Shown: positions 21,186 to 32,040 of the stretch, one piece after another
How the letters are laid out: each line of letters starts with the position of its first letter
Numbering within the stretch: position 1 is the stretch's first letter
Assembly: GCA_949316235.1 (NCBI GenBank)
Contig: OX438741.1
Coordinates: forward strand, 13,331,124-13,395,123
Reading direction: 5' to 3'
Length of the DNA stretch: 64,000 nucleotides
Source of the DNA: Oegoconia quadripuncta
Taxonomy: Eukaryota > Arthropoda > Insecta > Lepidoptera > Autostichidae
Notes under the pieces: model-generated
Database searches by the model: none
Told to the model about the DNA's origin: nothing
What the model saw: only the letters and a program-made list of their open reading frames with translations
Made by a program: the position numbers and the translations under genes

Positions 21186-21364
21186 AAACGTGGCTCAATG
21201 TAAATAACATAACTCTCTCAAGGTCTAGTCTAGCTGTTCAGCGAGGTAACGTGGCCAGTATTCTAGGCTCTATGACCTAAAGAGGTCTGAATGACGTTTT
21301 CGTCGTTTAGATTCCTTGAGTTTTATTTTTTTTCCCTGTATTTTTAAAAACTAAGTTTTATTAC

Positions 21365-21426
21365 TTGTCATCATCATTATCATCTTAGCCCGTAAACATC
21401 CCACTGCATGGATATAGGCTCGTGTA
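21365..21426 (-). repeat. RTE-type LINE or SINE 3' end
   Basis: Minus strand reads CAGTGGGATGTTTACGGGCT and then a GATGAT-rich tail. The same end type is at 27912-27952 and, diverged, at the 3' end of the 5S-SINE. Confidence 0.6.
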
Positions 21427-21696
21427 ATAAATAATAATAATAAATGTCTTTGCACAAACACACAGCGCCATCTAGATCCACAGTAAGCATCTAGGCTTGT
21501 GTTATGAATACTAGATGGTTGATAAACTACACAAATACATTTTTTTTTGTAAATAAATACATGTATGAAAAACATCCATAACTCGGGAACACATATCTGT
21601 ATTCATCATACAAACATTATGCTCCTGGCGGGATTCGAACCCGCGACCATTTGGTATAGTAGCAGAGTTTCTAACCACTACACCAAGCAGATCGTC
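21427..21696 (-). mobile_element. tSINE-2, full length
   Basis: Starts in ATAATAATAATAAATG, then ACACAGCGCCATCTAGATCC; B-box complement GGGATTCGAACCC near 21630; ends ACACCAAGCAGATCGTC. Confidence 0.85.
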
Positions 21697-22106
21697 TAAT
21701 ATAATGGAATGAGTATGGGCCGTAGTCCACCACGCTGGCCCAATGAAGGTTGGGGACCCTCTTAATATAGTGATGTGGACAGGCATTCTATTCCTCACTG
21801 ATATACACCGCCAGTAGCTTATGATTTGATCCCCACAAAGCGGTCGGAACACAATTTTTCATCAGAATATCTTGACTTGTTACAGATTGGAGCAATATTT
21901 TAATTTTGGCAAACATAATTTTTATCGGCCATCTTCAAGCATTCAGGAATTAATCTGTAACCCTATTGTAGGTGCGCTTAACAACAAAATTATTATTTTA
22001 TTAAAAAATATCTATTTATATATTACACGTAGCCTAGTCGCATTTTTCAATTAACAAAGTTAACACGTTCATGCTAACAACGTGATCACACGTCCGAAAC
22101 TGACGT
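21697..22106. other. tSINE-3 scrap, otherwise nothing
   Basis: 21705-21770 contains TCCACCACGCTGGCCCAAT, the minus strand of the GGGCCAGCGTGGTGGA segment that usually follows tSINE-3 bodies. The remainder is unassigned. GTTAACACGTTCATG at 22060 echoes the foldback end at 17198. Confidence 0.45.
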
Positions 22107-22442
22107 TTATTTTTTTTATGCACAACGGGTCGGTGCTTGGCCTAAATCACACCTGATGTTAAGTGAAGATGAGGTCGTAGTTGGGAGCGTACTGACCCGG
22201 GAACCACAACATATTTGGGGGACTGGCTATCTTATCTCTGACAACCGGTACACAACAATGCTATTAACATTGCTGCTTGGCGGCAGATTTAGATAAGATG
22301 GTGGTAGCTAGCCAAGCGGATACATTTAAAATGCCCTACCAGCAACCAAACCGGGCACTTAAACATGTACCCCGCTGGGAATTGAACCCTCGACCTCTGA
22401 ATCGTAAACCCAATGTTGTTTACATTGAGCCACGGAGGCGGT
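22107..22442 (-). mobile_element. tSINE-1, full length
   Basis: T-run at the left, CAACGGGTCGGTGCTTGGCC, all internal modules and GAGCCACGGAGGCGGTT at the right. Confidence 0.88.
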
Positions 22443-22473
22443 TAAAATCGGTCATGATGCGCCACATCGTTGT

Positions 22474-22745
22474 TTTTTTTTTTGTTTTTTTTTTATGCAC
22501 AACAATACTTGACCTCAAAAACACCTGATGTTAAGTAAAGATGAACTCGAAGGTGGAAGCGTACTGACCCGGAAACCCCAACCGGAACACAACAATGCTA
22601 TTAACATTGTTGCTTGGCGACAGATTTAGATAAGACGGTTGTATCACGTCGTAGGGATTTAATCAGTCCTTGAATGGGTGACCACTAGTGGCAATTTAGT
22701 ACGAGTATTTCCATTTTAGGGTCCACCAAACGTGGCTGAGAACCA
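22474..22745. mobile_element. tSINE-1 half fused to 5S-SINE piece
   Basis: 22474-22640 is minus tSINE-1 (TTTATGCACAACAATACTTG to CAGATTTAGATAAGACGG), with a deletion. At about 22647 it passes into plus 5S-SINE sequence: AGTCCTTGAATGGGTGACCA, then TTAGTACGAGTATTTCC. No target duplication is seen, so it could be a recombination joint. Confidence 0.6.
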
Positions 22746-23219
22746 TCACAAAGCTTTCGAAATAATAAAAACAAAAAAAAATTCTTTCAGTCATTTTGGC
22801 GGTACTACACAGACTTCTTTTACCAAAAATACTGAAGCTGGGCAGCGCTCAGTGCTGAAGACAAATCAAAAAAGATTTATTCCATTCGATAAAAGCATCA
22901 CATGAAAACGTCACATTTAAAAAATAAATAAAAAGGCAGTTCTTTCATCACAAAATTAGTTAGTAAATAAAGCAGAAAAAGAAAAGAAAAGATGAAAATG
23001 ACTCAGCCACCAGAGAATAATAATGGCATGCAGTGGCAATGGCAATGACCAATATTAAATAACTCGTAATTGGTCAGATTATATCAAAAATAAATTAAAA
23101 AAAAGCCTTGGTTTTCTGACACGAAACAATTTGTAAAGGATTTATCCGTTAGACTGGTCAACGCCTCTGGACATGTGAGAGCTGGTGCCTACTTTGCTCA
23201 GCAGCTGAGCTTATGCATT
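22746..23219. other. nothing recognised
   Basis: A-rich with AAAGAAAAGAAAAG runs; no gene. Confidence 0.35.
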
Positions 23220-23345
23220 CAGCGGGGCAATAGCGCTAGCGTACTAGGTACTTATGACTCACAGAAGCGAGTTGGACGGCGTATTTTTCTAAAATATATA
23301 GATATTTTCAATTGTTTTATAAATTTGTTGTTTCATGTACATAAT
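23220..23345. repeat. dispersed repeat E, copy 2
   Basis: GCGGGGCAATAGCGCTAGCG and GAGTTGGACGGCGTATTTTT, as at 1695-1805. Similarity continues to TTATAAATTTGTTG. Class unknown. Confidence 0.65.
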
Positions 23346-23734
23346 TAATAAAAAAAACTATATATAATCGGTACACAATGTTTATAGTCATTATAGCGAT
23401 TTTCATTTTTTTATTTTTCATGTAAAAAATCTATCTAAACCATTGCTATATGAACTCTAATAAATGCAATTTAAGAGTGCTCATAACCATTCTAACGTCT
23501 ACCAAATTAGCTTTAAATGCGTTCCAGTACCTACTCTAATGGCTTCTGAGATTACGTGGAAACTCAGTTAGAAAATGTGGTTAAAAGGAACTGGGATTTT
23601 TTCCCTCAAATAGCACTCGAAGTGTCGCCTCTAAGAGTCGTTAAATTTAGTTGCGCAGCTGATTTTAAATATTTTCTAAGGTCAGTAGATTTTACCCGAG
23701 TGCCCAAAGAAGAATGGTAATGTTTTTCGAGTTT
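23346..23734. other. no gene; CCGAGTGCCCAAAGAAGAAT scrap
   Basis: 23694-23725 is a small piece of old repeat F. The rest is unassigned. Confidence 0.35.
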
Positions 23735-23974
23735 ACACATACACACAGCGCCATTTAGTTCCACAATAAGGAACTAGGCTTGTAGGTATTATGGATACGA
23801 GATGGTTGATATACTACACAAATGCTTTTTTTTTGTAATAAAATACAAATGAAAAACATCCACAACTCGGGAGCACATGTCCGTATTCATCATACAAACG
23901 TATGCCCCTAGCGGGATTAGAACCCGCGACCTATGATATAGCAGAGTTTCTAACCACTACAACAAACAGGTCGC
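23735..23974 (-). mobile_element. tSINE-2, near full length
   Basis: CACATACACACAGCGCCATT to ACTACAACAAACAGGTCGCC, with GGGATTAGAACCC as a mutated B-box complement (GATTCGAA to GATTAGAA), which would weaken Pol III initiation. Confidence 0.8.
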
Positions 23975-24330
23975 CAGGATTGGAAGATTAACTTCAATGA
24001 TCGATTGGTGTCACTTCACTGAATACCTATACTTTATATAAAACATCGACGACATATTTTTATGCAAAACATTTTCTCGCTTGAAAACTCATGTTAAAGC
24101 TCATTCTCATAACACATAATATAGGTACAGATGTGATCTTTGTCTAATAGAGCCAGTCATGTGTGAAATTCTTAATAATCCGATCCTTTTCGCTCCTGTT
24201 AAACGAAAGTTGTCAGTATTGTATAATATGATATTAGGGGAAATGATTTTAGATGAATTTTCATAAAATAAACATATTAGGTCCTTCGCCTTTTTGTGTA
24301 TTTCATTTACTCCTGACTTGAGAGATAATA
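23975..24330. other. unassigned; stray MITE-1 end
   Basis: TATTAGGTCCTTCGCC at 24276 looks like a second, broken MITE-1 terminus just outside the full copy. Confidence 0.4.
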
Positions 24331-24757
24331 TATTGGGTCTTTACCTATGAAATTGGAGTTTTTATTCTTCGTTAATCATATGTACCAATTCCTGCGATTT
24401 TCAAAGCTATATCCAAATTTGTTTTTTATTTGGAAAATGGAATATTATTTCAAGGTTTCACATGAAATATTTTTTAATTTCTGGGCTAAATTACATAATA
24501 AAAAAAAAATTGAACAGAGCTCTTTTCATGTGCTTCCCATAAATATTCCTTAGATTCCCTGAAACTTTTATAAAGCGGTTACTTTTAAAAATTAACGCTG
24601 CCAATACTTAACTTAATGTTATTCGATAATACACACAAAGTTTAGCTAAATTTGGATTTGCCGTTCCCAAAAAAAATCAAAAATGTTTGTACGGAGAAAA
24701 CAGTCTTAATGAAATTCTTCATACAAAACGCCAATTTCATAGGTAAGGACCTAATAG
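24331..24757 (-). mobile_element. MITE-1, full length
   Basis: TATTGGGTCTTTACCTATGA at the left and CATAGGTAAGGACCTAATAG at the right. The interior matches 50238 throughout. It is about 427 bp, with TA next to each end. Confidence 0.85.
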
Positions 24758-25039
24758 ATACATACTCTAGTGATAAACTTATATTCCATACGGTCCGCTT
24801 CGGTCCGTTCGCTCTTGCGGAAGAGAAGTTCGTTGCCAAACTACACTTTTATATGTGTACTTAAAGGCCTTTGTACGCCGTTCCTTGGTTCCGTAGTAGT
24901 AAAGAAGTGCTAAAGTCTCGGTAAATATCGTTTTAACTTCCATCCGACACTCACTTATTGTCGAGTTTCAAGACCGAAGGCGCTACTACGAGAACTCGAT
25001 TTTGGTTATTATTTATCAGTTACAGTCAATAGATACTAC

Positions 25040-25148
25040 ATATCATATTTATTTATTTTTTCGTCCAAATTCGTTCGTCTTTGGTCGTGACTGAGCAACA
25101 AACATATAAACAAACAACCGTCTAAACTTTCGCATTTATAATATTAGA
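25040..25148 (-). mobile_element. Helitron 5' end fragment
   Basis: Read on the minus strand it begins TCTAATATTATAAATGCGAA at 25148, with host A before TC. It then passes through GTTGCTCAGTCACGACC. Its 5' end form equals those at 27632 and 53758. Confidence 0.65.
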
Positions 25149-25175
25149 TTACATGTCATATGTAGGTTTTGCACT

Positions 25176-25385
25176 ACAATACAATACAACACAACACAAC
25201 ACAACACAACACGACACGACACGACACGACACGACACGACACGACCCGACACAACACAACACAACACAACACAACACAACACAACACAACACAACACAAC
25301 ACAACCCAACACAACACAACACAACACAACTCAACACAACACACAAATCATCACAACACAATACAACACAACACAACACAAAACA
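25176..25385. repeat. (ACAAC)n pentanucleotide array
   Basis: About 210 bp of CAACA-type units, including a block of CGACA variants (25210-25245). It abuts, and is in phase with, the T-rich tail of the minus LINE end that follows. Long Thr-Gln-His or Cys-Val frames are repeat artefacts. Confidence 0.95.
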
Positions 25386-25500
25386 AATACACTAAATTGC
25401 ACAACAGAAAAGAAAATACAGTTTCAAAAAAGTGGGAATAATAGAATGTATAATTTGACGACCTTATCACTAAAAGCGATCTCTTCCAGTACTATACTAT
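25386..25500 (-). mobile_element. LINE 3' end that precedes the array
   Basis: Minus strand: CTGGAAGAGATCGCTTTTAG, GATAAGGTCGTCAAATT, then GTGCAATTTAGTGTATTTGT leading into TGTTGTGTTG units. It belongs to the same LINE end family as 47455. Confidence 0.7.
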
Positions 25501-26335
25501 AGTACAGTAGTCCTCTTCACTATTTGTACAACTGTCCGAATCACATCGACGACTCTTCACGTTTGGCTCCTCTGAAAACCAATGTGGCAATTGCTGCAGC
25601 ATATGCTGTGATAGAGTCCATTTTTGGCTTTATATCGCCCTTTACAACTTCAAAATCTGTCTGTTTTCTGTTTCGTGTTGTAATTTTCTTGTTATTATTA
25701 ATATTGTTACTCTTGTTGTTGTTATAATGCTGTGTCTATTTTGGTGAGCTTCTCTATTGTTTTGACGTGTGTAAATACGTAACAAAGAATTCACGAAGAT
25801 TCACGGAACTCTACTATTGTAAAGCTGTCAGAGTGTCCGAAACCTGAAGATACAGAAAGTTGTAAATTTACTTTGACCTAAATAAAAGTTAACAATATAA
25901 ACGTACTCGTCCACTATTATGAAAATAGTAATACAGTTGTATTTTGTACGATTGTACGGTCACAAAGTTCACAAGTACAATCTACAAAGAACAGGCTTAG
26001 TTCTGCATTATTTGCCCTAATGATTCAGACATACTACTGACAGATAAAAAAGACCAATCAAGAAATGGCATTGCTTGCTTGAAGAATTTTAAGTCATCAA
26101 GTTCATCCACTTCGTAAATTTAAGATTCTATCGAGAACCAATAGTAATAGATATCACACGTAATTTAGTGAAAGATAGAAACTGCGTAGAGACTCGAAAA
26201 TACGCATTTTTCCAACCCACTCAGAACCTTTTTCGTTTTAAGTACTATCGTCACTTCGATCACTCTCCCGACTTTTATTTTATTTTCAACTTGGTGAGTG
26301 CATTATTGATTTAAATGCTAAGTCCTGGGACACAC
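25501..26335. other. nothing recognised
   Basis: A short hydrophobic frame at 25524-25727 ends in poly-Leu from a TTG/TTA run. No known protein. Confidence 0.35.
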
Positions 26336-26823
26336 AGGGTGATAAAAGGCCACCACTGCGATCCGACCAGGATTCCTCCCAGCACACTCTGGAGGACTGC
26401 CCTGCGCGGCAGTCCGAACGTAGAGACCTGGTCGACCGGATCGGACGAGATCTGTCCCCGTCAGCATTAGTCGCGGCTATGCTGGCGAGCGAGGAGGGTT
26501 GGAGGGCAGCGGCCTACTTCTGCGAGGCGGTCATGCTCCAGAAGTAGGCCGCAGAGCGGGATTGGGAGAGAAACGATCGGAGCGACCGGGGGATGTCGTC
26601 TCATCGAGCCCTACCGCGCTTCATACCGCTTGCGGTGTGAGGCACGACAGCGCCCCCTAATGAGGGGTCCTGTCACGCACCTAGCCTGGAGCCGCTTATG
26701 CGTTCCCAGGTCCTCCCTGCTGGCAAAGAAGGTCGCTGCGGGGTTAAGTGGGTATCCCTCCCGATAAGGAGGGGAGTCCCACATAACCGTTTCGCCGTCC
26801 CCCAGGCTAGCGGTAAGCGTCAT
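26336..26823 (+). pseudogene. R1-clade LINE ORF2 C-terminus and 3' UTR
   Basis: Encodes SQHTLEDCPARQSERRDLVD then LVAAMLASEEGWRAAAYFCE and VMLQK before a stop. This is the usual end of R1-clade LINE proteins (Cys/His segment HTLxxCP, then AAMLxxxxxWxAxxxFCExVM). The fragment and its UTR are GC-rich, unlike the surroundings. The 3' UTR is cut at 26823 by a JL LINE. Confidence 0.75.
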
Positions 26824-27494
26824 GTCAAAGTCAAAATCAAAGTCAAAAATGCTTTATTTTGTAGGTACACAGAGTACACTTAAAATAGTCAATTTTACAT
26901 TTTTTAAGCTACTGCTTGTTCAAAATGCAATTTTCCCCTGAGAAGAACAAGCAAGAAACTCGAAGGGTTGCTCTTTTAAAATCAGGTTTTGATTTTACAT
27001 AATGGTTTTTATATTACAAAAAGGTTTTTATATTTCATTATTAATCGTGAAATAGCCTGGCATTCGAACAATCTGATTATGTCCAGGGATGATTATCATC
27101 TCAATAGTCTGATATTTTATAATATGCTTTGTTAATAAGTTTCTGTTTTATAGTATCTTTAAATTTATCGAGAGGAAGATTTTGTATATCAACTGGGACC
27201 TTATTGAAAAAGCGTATACATAACCCTTTGAATGAATTACTGACTTTGCGGAAGCGACTTATGTGACCTGCAAGTTTATCTTTATTTCTTGTATTAACAT
27301 CATGTTTATCACTATTTTTCCTAAATGATGCTATATTTTTTTTGACATACATTAGATTTTCAAAAATGTACTGTGACGAAAAGGTTAGAATGTTATACAC
27401 TTTAAACCTATCTCTAAGTGACACTGCAGGTTTCAATTGATAAATTGCGCGAACGGCTCGTTTTTGTAAAACAAAGATTGTATTTATATCCGTG
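26824..27494 (-). pseudogene. JL LINE ORF2 C-terminus and 3' UTR
   Basis: The minus frame has KPAVSLRDRFKVYNILTFSS, later HDVNTRNKDKLAGHI, FKGLCIRFFNKVPVDIQNLP and KLINKAYYKISDY, then a stop. The UTR ends with GTCAAA repeats at 26824. The upstream part holds KRAVRAIYQL, so roughly the last 140 residues are present. This is a Jockey/CR1-group C-terminal region; catalytic RT is absent. Confidence 0.78.
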
Positions 27495-27540
27495 TATCAT
27501 GTGTTTCTCCGCCTCAAAAAAAAGGGTATATTCTACCTGT

Positions 27541-27632
27541 ATACAGAATATCATCCAAATCTGTTTATCCGTATCGCCGTGATTGAGCAACAAGCAAACA
27601 GACAAACTTTCACATTTATAATATTAGTTAGA
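27541..27632 (-). mobile_element. Helitron 5' end fragment
   Basis: Minus strand starts TCTAACTAATATTATAAATG at 27632 with T at 27633 on plus (host A before TC). The body GTTTGCTTGTTGCTCAATC follows and stops near 27541. Confidence 0.65.
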
Positions 27633-27911
27633 TCCGCCGTACCAACCCTAACACAGCATTGTGTCCCAAAGCGGCCAGTCACGCCATGTTCTATTTTTAG
27701 CGGCAAACTTGACTTTTGCTCCTTTATCTCCATATATAATTCAAGTCATTCGGGTGCAGGTATCTGTCTTCACCTGGACGTGGGGAGACAATGTTTGCAC
27801 ATTGTTATCCGCTTTGAGACGCGACCTGTGTATGGAGACGTTGAGATTCTTTGCTTCGATAAAATGAGTAGGATATACATTTATATGAAAGGAAAGAAAG
27901 TCAGGTAATAT

Positions 27912-28068
27912 AATCATCATCATAAGTAAACATCCCACTGCAGGGATATAGGCCACTTAACATCAGGTGTGATTGAGGGCAGCTGCTGACCCGTTGTGCA
28001 TAAAAAATAGGCCTTCCTTCGTGTATGAGGGAGTATGGGCCATAGGCCACCATCTCTTAATCGCATTT
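27912..28068. repeat. mosaic of three SINE/LINE scraps
   Basis: 27912-27952: RTE-type end, minus (CATCCCACTGCAGGGATATA). 27956-28008: tSINE-1 3' end, plus (ACATCAGGTGTGATTGAGGG ... CATAAAAAATAG). 28010-28068: GGAGTATGGGCCATAGGCCA, tSINE-3-type. Confidence 0.5.
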
Positions 28069-28074
28069 TTCTTC

Positions 28075-28441
28075 GTCAGTTCGGAGTTTTTTTTCTTCGT
28101 CAATCATATGTACCAATTCTTGCGATTATTTCAAGGTTTCACATGAAACATTTTTTTTATTTCTGGGCTAAATCACATAATAAAAAATATTTTAACAGAG
28201 CTCTTTTCATGTGCTTTCCATAATCATTTCTTAGATTCGCTGAAACTTTTATAAAGCGGTTACTTTTAAAAACTAACGCAGCCTATACTTAACTTAATGT
28301 TATCCGATAATACACACAAAGTTTAGCAAAATTTGGATTTGCAGTTCCTAAAAAAAAAAACAAAAATATGTGTATGGAGAAAACAGTCTTAATGAAATTC
28401 TTCATACAAAACGCCAATTTCATAGGTAAGGACCTAATAAG
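28075..28441 (-). mobile_element. MITE-1, one end missing
   Basis: Right TIR AATTTCATAGGTAAGGACCT is intact. The left TIR is replaced at about 28075 (TTCGGAGTTTTTTTTC). The interior has a deletion before TCACATGAAACATT. Confidence 0.75.
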
Positions 28442-28742
28442 TACGCCCGACCCCCACGGCCTCTAAAAATGTAATCTCTACTTAGCCAGACATATTTACA
28501 TGTATATTGCGATTTGGGGTTCTCCGCTCGTGATTATCTAGTGTTGAATAAATGTGTAAAATGTTAGTATATTTTTACCCGACTGCCCAAGGAAAGAGGG
28601 TAATGTTTTTTGACTATTTATTTTATGTTCGTTCCTTTGGCGCATCCTGCAACCTAAACGGCGTGACCGATTTGGAAGTGAATGTTGTAATTAGATTCGT
28701 CTTGATCCCTGCTGTGTCATAGGATACATTTTATGATAAAAT
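28442..28742. other. repeat F scrap, otherwise nothing
   Basis: 28575-28690: CCCGACTGCCCAAGGAAAGA and GGCGTGACCGATTTGG. Confidence 0.4.
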
Positions 28743-28881
28743 GACATTTTTTTTTATGAACAAAGGGTTGGTACTTGACCTCAATCACACCTGATGTTAA
28801 GTGAAGATGAGGTCGATGGTGGAAGCGTATTGACTGAATCGGAAACCCAATGTGTTTACATTGAGCCACGGAGGCGGTTAT
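28743..28881 (-). mobile_element. tSINE-1 with ~190-bp internal deletion
   Basis: The 3' end and head are both present, but AGCGTATTGACTGAATCGG joins the tail half straight to the head half (GGAAACCCAATGTG). Confidence 0.8.
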
Positions 28882-30134
28882 CCGCAAAATACAAAATGTG
28901 CTGTCGGTTTTATTGATTTTTAAATAATTAAATAGTTACTATACTTGGGATATTTCGGTGTTACATATTCTCTTAACTTTGATTGTCAGTCTCGCAATCA
29001 CGCTACCGCTACACAGAAATCGCTTCGAAAACCTTCCATTTTAATAGATAATTAATTCCTTAAATAGGACATTCTTTGTCGGAAACATAAAAGGAAAAAA
29101 TGTAGTTAGGCCTAGACCAAGAAAAAAGGAAGAGAGATCTAATATAACTAAAGTGAGGCCACTTTTCTAAACGTCTGTGAGTTATCGCTATGCGCGGGAC
29201 TATGAGATCAAATTTTAGTCTTTGGCTTTTGAAAAGTTCACATTTTTGAACAGTCACATCAATCGTATTCTCCTACCTGAATAGGTACTTACGATAATTA
29301 GAGTCCGCATAATCGTAAATTTCACGTTTGACATTGGTTTATCACACATTAGCATAATTACATTTTATCTTGAAAACTTACTGCTTCTTATAAGAAGCAT
29401 ACAAAATATTTGTTAAAATTTTTGGTGACACACAGCTTTCAAATAATTCAAAACTGCGGAAAACAAAACATGACCATATGAATACTAAATATATTGAATT
29501 GTTTCAGATGTGGTTTGGTCAAAGTTCAAAAATCGCACCCCTAGGATTGTTTTGTACTGTTATATCCCGGCTCTGTAGACGTTAGTGCTGCCCTGGCAGT
29601 TCACTCTGTCAGCTCAGCGTTTAGATGTTTGGGAAGATGGGTCTGACCTGACGATAGCTCAGTCTGTATCAAATCTCTGAACAGCGCGGTTGCCTAAGGA
29701 TAATATAACCAAGTTCTCTCGTGCTATATAATTCCTTATCCAATATAAATATTATATATTGTCGCGAGTGAAAGCGATTTTTTTTAAAAACCCATTTCCC
29801 TAAACCCATATAACAGTACGTGTGCATAAAAGCATGTAAAAATCTGGACGGATTCTGACATCACTTTAATGATCAGCGTGCTCCATCATTCTTTTTTCTT
29901 TATCTGAAATTTAGGTATACAAGCTACTGCATCTCATTATATGAACCTTGTATTATGTATCACGTAAGGCTTAATTATTCATGCTCATTAGCAATTTAAA
30001 TGTGTTAGTACACAAAAATGGAGTCACGACGCAATCTGTAGCAACTGAAATACGAAAAATATTAATTGTCGGTTCTTATTATTTCACAGAAACATAAAAC
30101 AACAAAAATTTGTCCCTCTTGGAGCATAATTCAC
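28882..30134. other. 1.25 kb without recognised elements
   Basis: No repeat family shared within the window, no long frame, no RNA gene. 29560-29700 is more GC-rich (GCTGCCCTGGCAGTTCACTC). Could be old host DNA. Confidence 0.35.
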
Positions 30135-30290
30135 ACTAGGGCCGGTATTAATAAATCGATCTTGAGATTGAGATCACGTCTGAATACAATTTTTTTATAC
30201 TGTTTTAGTATATATGCAGCAGATTCTCAAGCGTCAACTTAAGGTTATCTCAATCTTGAGAACGGTTTATTAATACGGTGTAGGTGTGGG
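30135..30290. mobile_element. MITE-5, short copy
   Basis: CCGGTATTAATAAATCGATC and, at the right, GAACGGTTTATTAATACGGT form imperfect TIRs, with CTTGAGATTGAGATC and ATCTCAATCTTGAGA as the inner parts. Confidence 0.65.
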
Positions 30291-30410
30291 TCAAGCGGGC
30301 CCAGTGTAGATTGACAGAAAATTGCATTATAACATTATTTCAAATCATAAAAAATATTTAGGTGAAATATCTAATCAAAATACCATTAGTCGTAAGAGTT
30401 CTTTAGGAAG

Positions 30411-30768
30411 CCATTTTATTAACCCCCGACGAAATACGACGAGTGTTATGTTTGTTTAATATGTGTGTATCCAGTCTTTGTTCGGATGTATCTCAGTAAT
30501 GCGTGGCCCGATTTGAGTGTGGTTTTTTAACCGACTTCAAAAAAGGAGGAGGTGTTGCAATTCCAGTGTATTTTTTAAAATTCTTTATGTTTGTCACCTC
30601 AGAACTCAGTCATTTGTAAACCGATTTGGATTTTTTTTTTTAATTAATAGGACATACATCCAGGGTGGTCCCATGTTCACCATAATCCTGTTCTGATGAT
30701 CGCATCTATGAGGTACTGAGGGAACTCCTCACATATTATAAGTATTCCTGTTTATATTATAGGTATAC
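30411..30768. repeat. old repeat F
   Basis: AACCCCCGACGAAATACGAC, AACCGACTTCAAAAAAGGAG, then TTTGTAAACCGATTTGGA. This is a diverged repeat type common between moth genes. Confidence 0.5.
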
Positions 30769-30852
30769 GACCCGTTTGGTGGAGGGGTTAGTAACTCTGA
30801 TGCTATACCAAAAGGTTGCGTGTTCGAATCCCGCTAGGGACATATGTTTGTA

Positions 30853-31750
30853 TCTGCAGCGTACGCAGTAAAAAAAATTCGACAAATGTCAGACATAAAT
30901 ACTGCTAGATTAGTATATTTTAGTTATTTCCACAGCTTGATGTCTTACGGTATCTTGCTGTGGGGAAATGCCGCGGATATAAATACAATTTTTCTTTTAC
31001 AAAAACGAGCCGTTCGCGCAATTTATCAATTGAAACCTGCAGTGTCACTCAGAGATAGGTTTAAAGTGTATAACATTCTAACCTTTTCGTCACAGTACAT
31101 TTTTGAAAATCTAATGTATGTCAAAAAAAATCCACAACGAAGTTACAGGGGGTCGAAAATGGTCTGAATTGCTTCGAGAAAAGGATGGTACGGCCGTGAC
31201 GCTTTTTTGCTCGACTTGGTGGGGGCACGGCCGTGCCCCCAGATATAGCATCATTTAGGAAAAATAGTGATAAACATGATGTCAACACAAGAAATAAAGA
31301 TAAACTTGCAGGTCACATAAGTCGCCTCCGCAAAGTCAGTAATTCATTCAAAGGGTTATGTATACGCTTTTTCAATAAGGTCCCAGTTGATATACAAAAT
31401 CATCCTCTCGATAAATTTAAAGATACTACAAAACAGAAACTAATTAACAAAGCATATTATAAAATATCAGACTATTTAGATGATAATCATCCCTGGACAT
31501 AATCAGATTGTTCGCATGCCAGGCTATTTCACGATTAATAATGAAATATAAAAACCTTTTTGTAATATAAAAACCTTTATGTAAAATCAAAGACTGATTT
31601 TAAAAGAGCAACCCTTCGAGTTTCTTGCTTGTTCTTCTCAGGGGAAAATTACATTTTGAACGAGCAGTAGCTTAAAAAATGTAAAATTGACTATTTTAAG
31701 TGTACTCTGTGTACCTACAAAATAAAGCATTTTTGACTTTGACTTTGACT
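30853..31750 (+). pseudogene. JL LINE ORF2 C-terminus, itself interrupted
   Basis: Encodes AYAVKKIRQMSDINTARLVY, FHSLMSYGILLWGNAADI and LLQKRAVRAIYQLKPAV. After the 113-bp insertion it continues IASFRKNSDKHDVNTRNKDK to LDDNHPWT and a stop at 31500-31502. It has a typical Jockey/CR1 C-terminal domain after the RT fingers/palm (which are missing). The 3' UTR ends AAATAAAGCATTTTTGAC and (TTTGAC)n. It is 5'-truncated by incomplete reverse transcription. Confidence 0.8.
31131..31243 (+). mobile_element. 113-bp Helitron-like insertion
   Basis: Absent from the sister LINE at 26824-27494, so its limits are exact. It lies between A8 and TATAG, begins TCCACAACGAAGTTACAGGG, makes no target duplication, and carries a perfect 20-bp palindrome GGGGGCACGGCCGTGCCCCC (31221-31240) 3 nt from its right end. 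TC start, A/T site and 3' hairpin fit a Helitron, but the CTRR ending is missing (it ends AGA). Confidence 0.6.
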
Positions 31751-31771
31751 ATGATGAATACAAACATGTGT

Positions 31772-32040
31772 CAAAATCAAAATCAAAATCAAAAAAAAAT
31801 AATTATTTCGTAGGATAAAAATTATCACTTGAAAACGTCACATTTTTTATGTTATTATTAAAGTTTTTGACATTATTGCTCATTCACAAAGCTGATTCCC
31901 CAGAGGAGAACGAGCAAGAAACTCAAGGGTTGCTCTTTTAAATAAGTCTGGGTTACAATTATAACCCATTTGTATAATTATTGTATTGTATAATTAGACT
32001 GAATATCGCCGAACGGTCTATGCTTGCTTATCATCCAGAT
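31772..32040 (-). mobile_element. JL LINE 3' end, opposite orientation
   Basis: Begins with the CAAAATCAAAATCAAAATC tail complement, TTTCGTAGGATAAAAATTA, GAGCAAGAAACTCAAGGG, and ends at the coding remnant CTTATCATCCAGATG. It is the second insertion within the same SINE. Confidence 0.75.

Noticed and set aside
25136..25441. Thr-Gln-His and Cys-Val-Leu frames
   Set aside because: Products of the ACAAC pentanucleotide array, not a protein gene.
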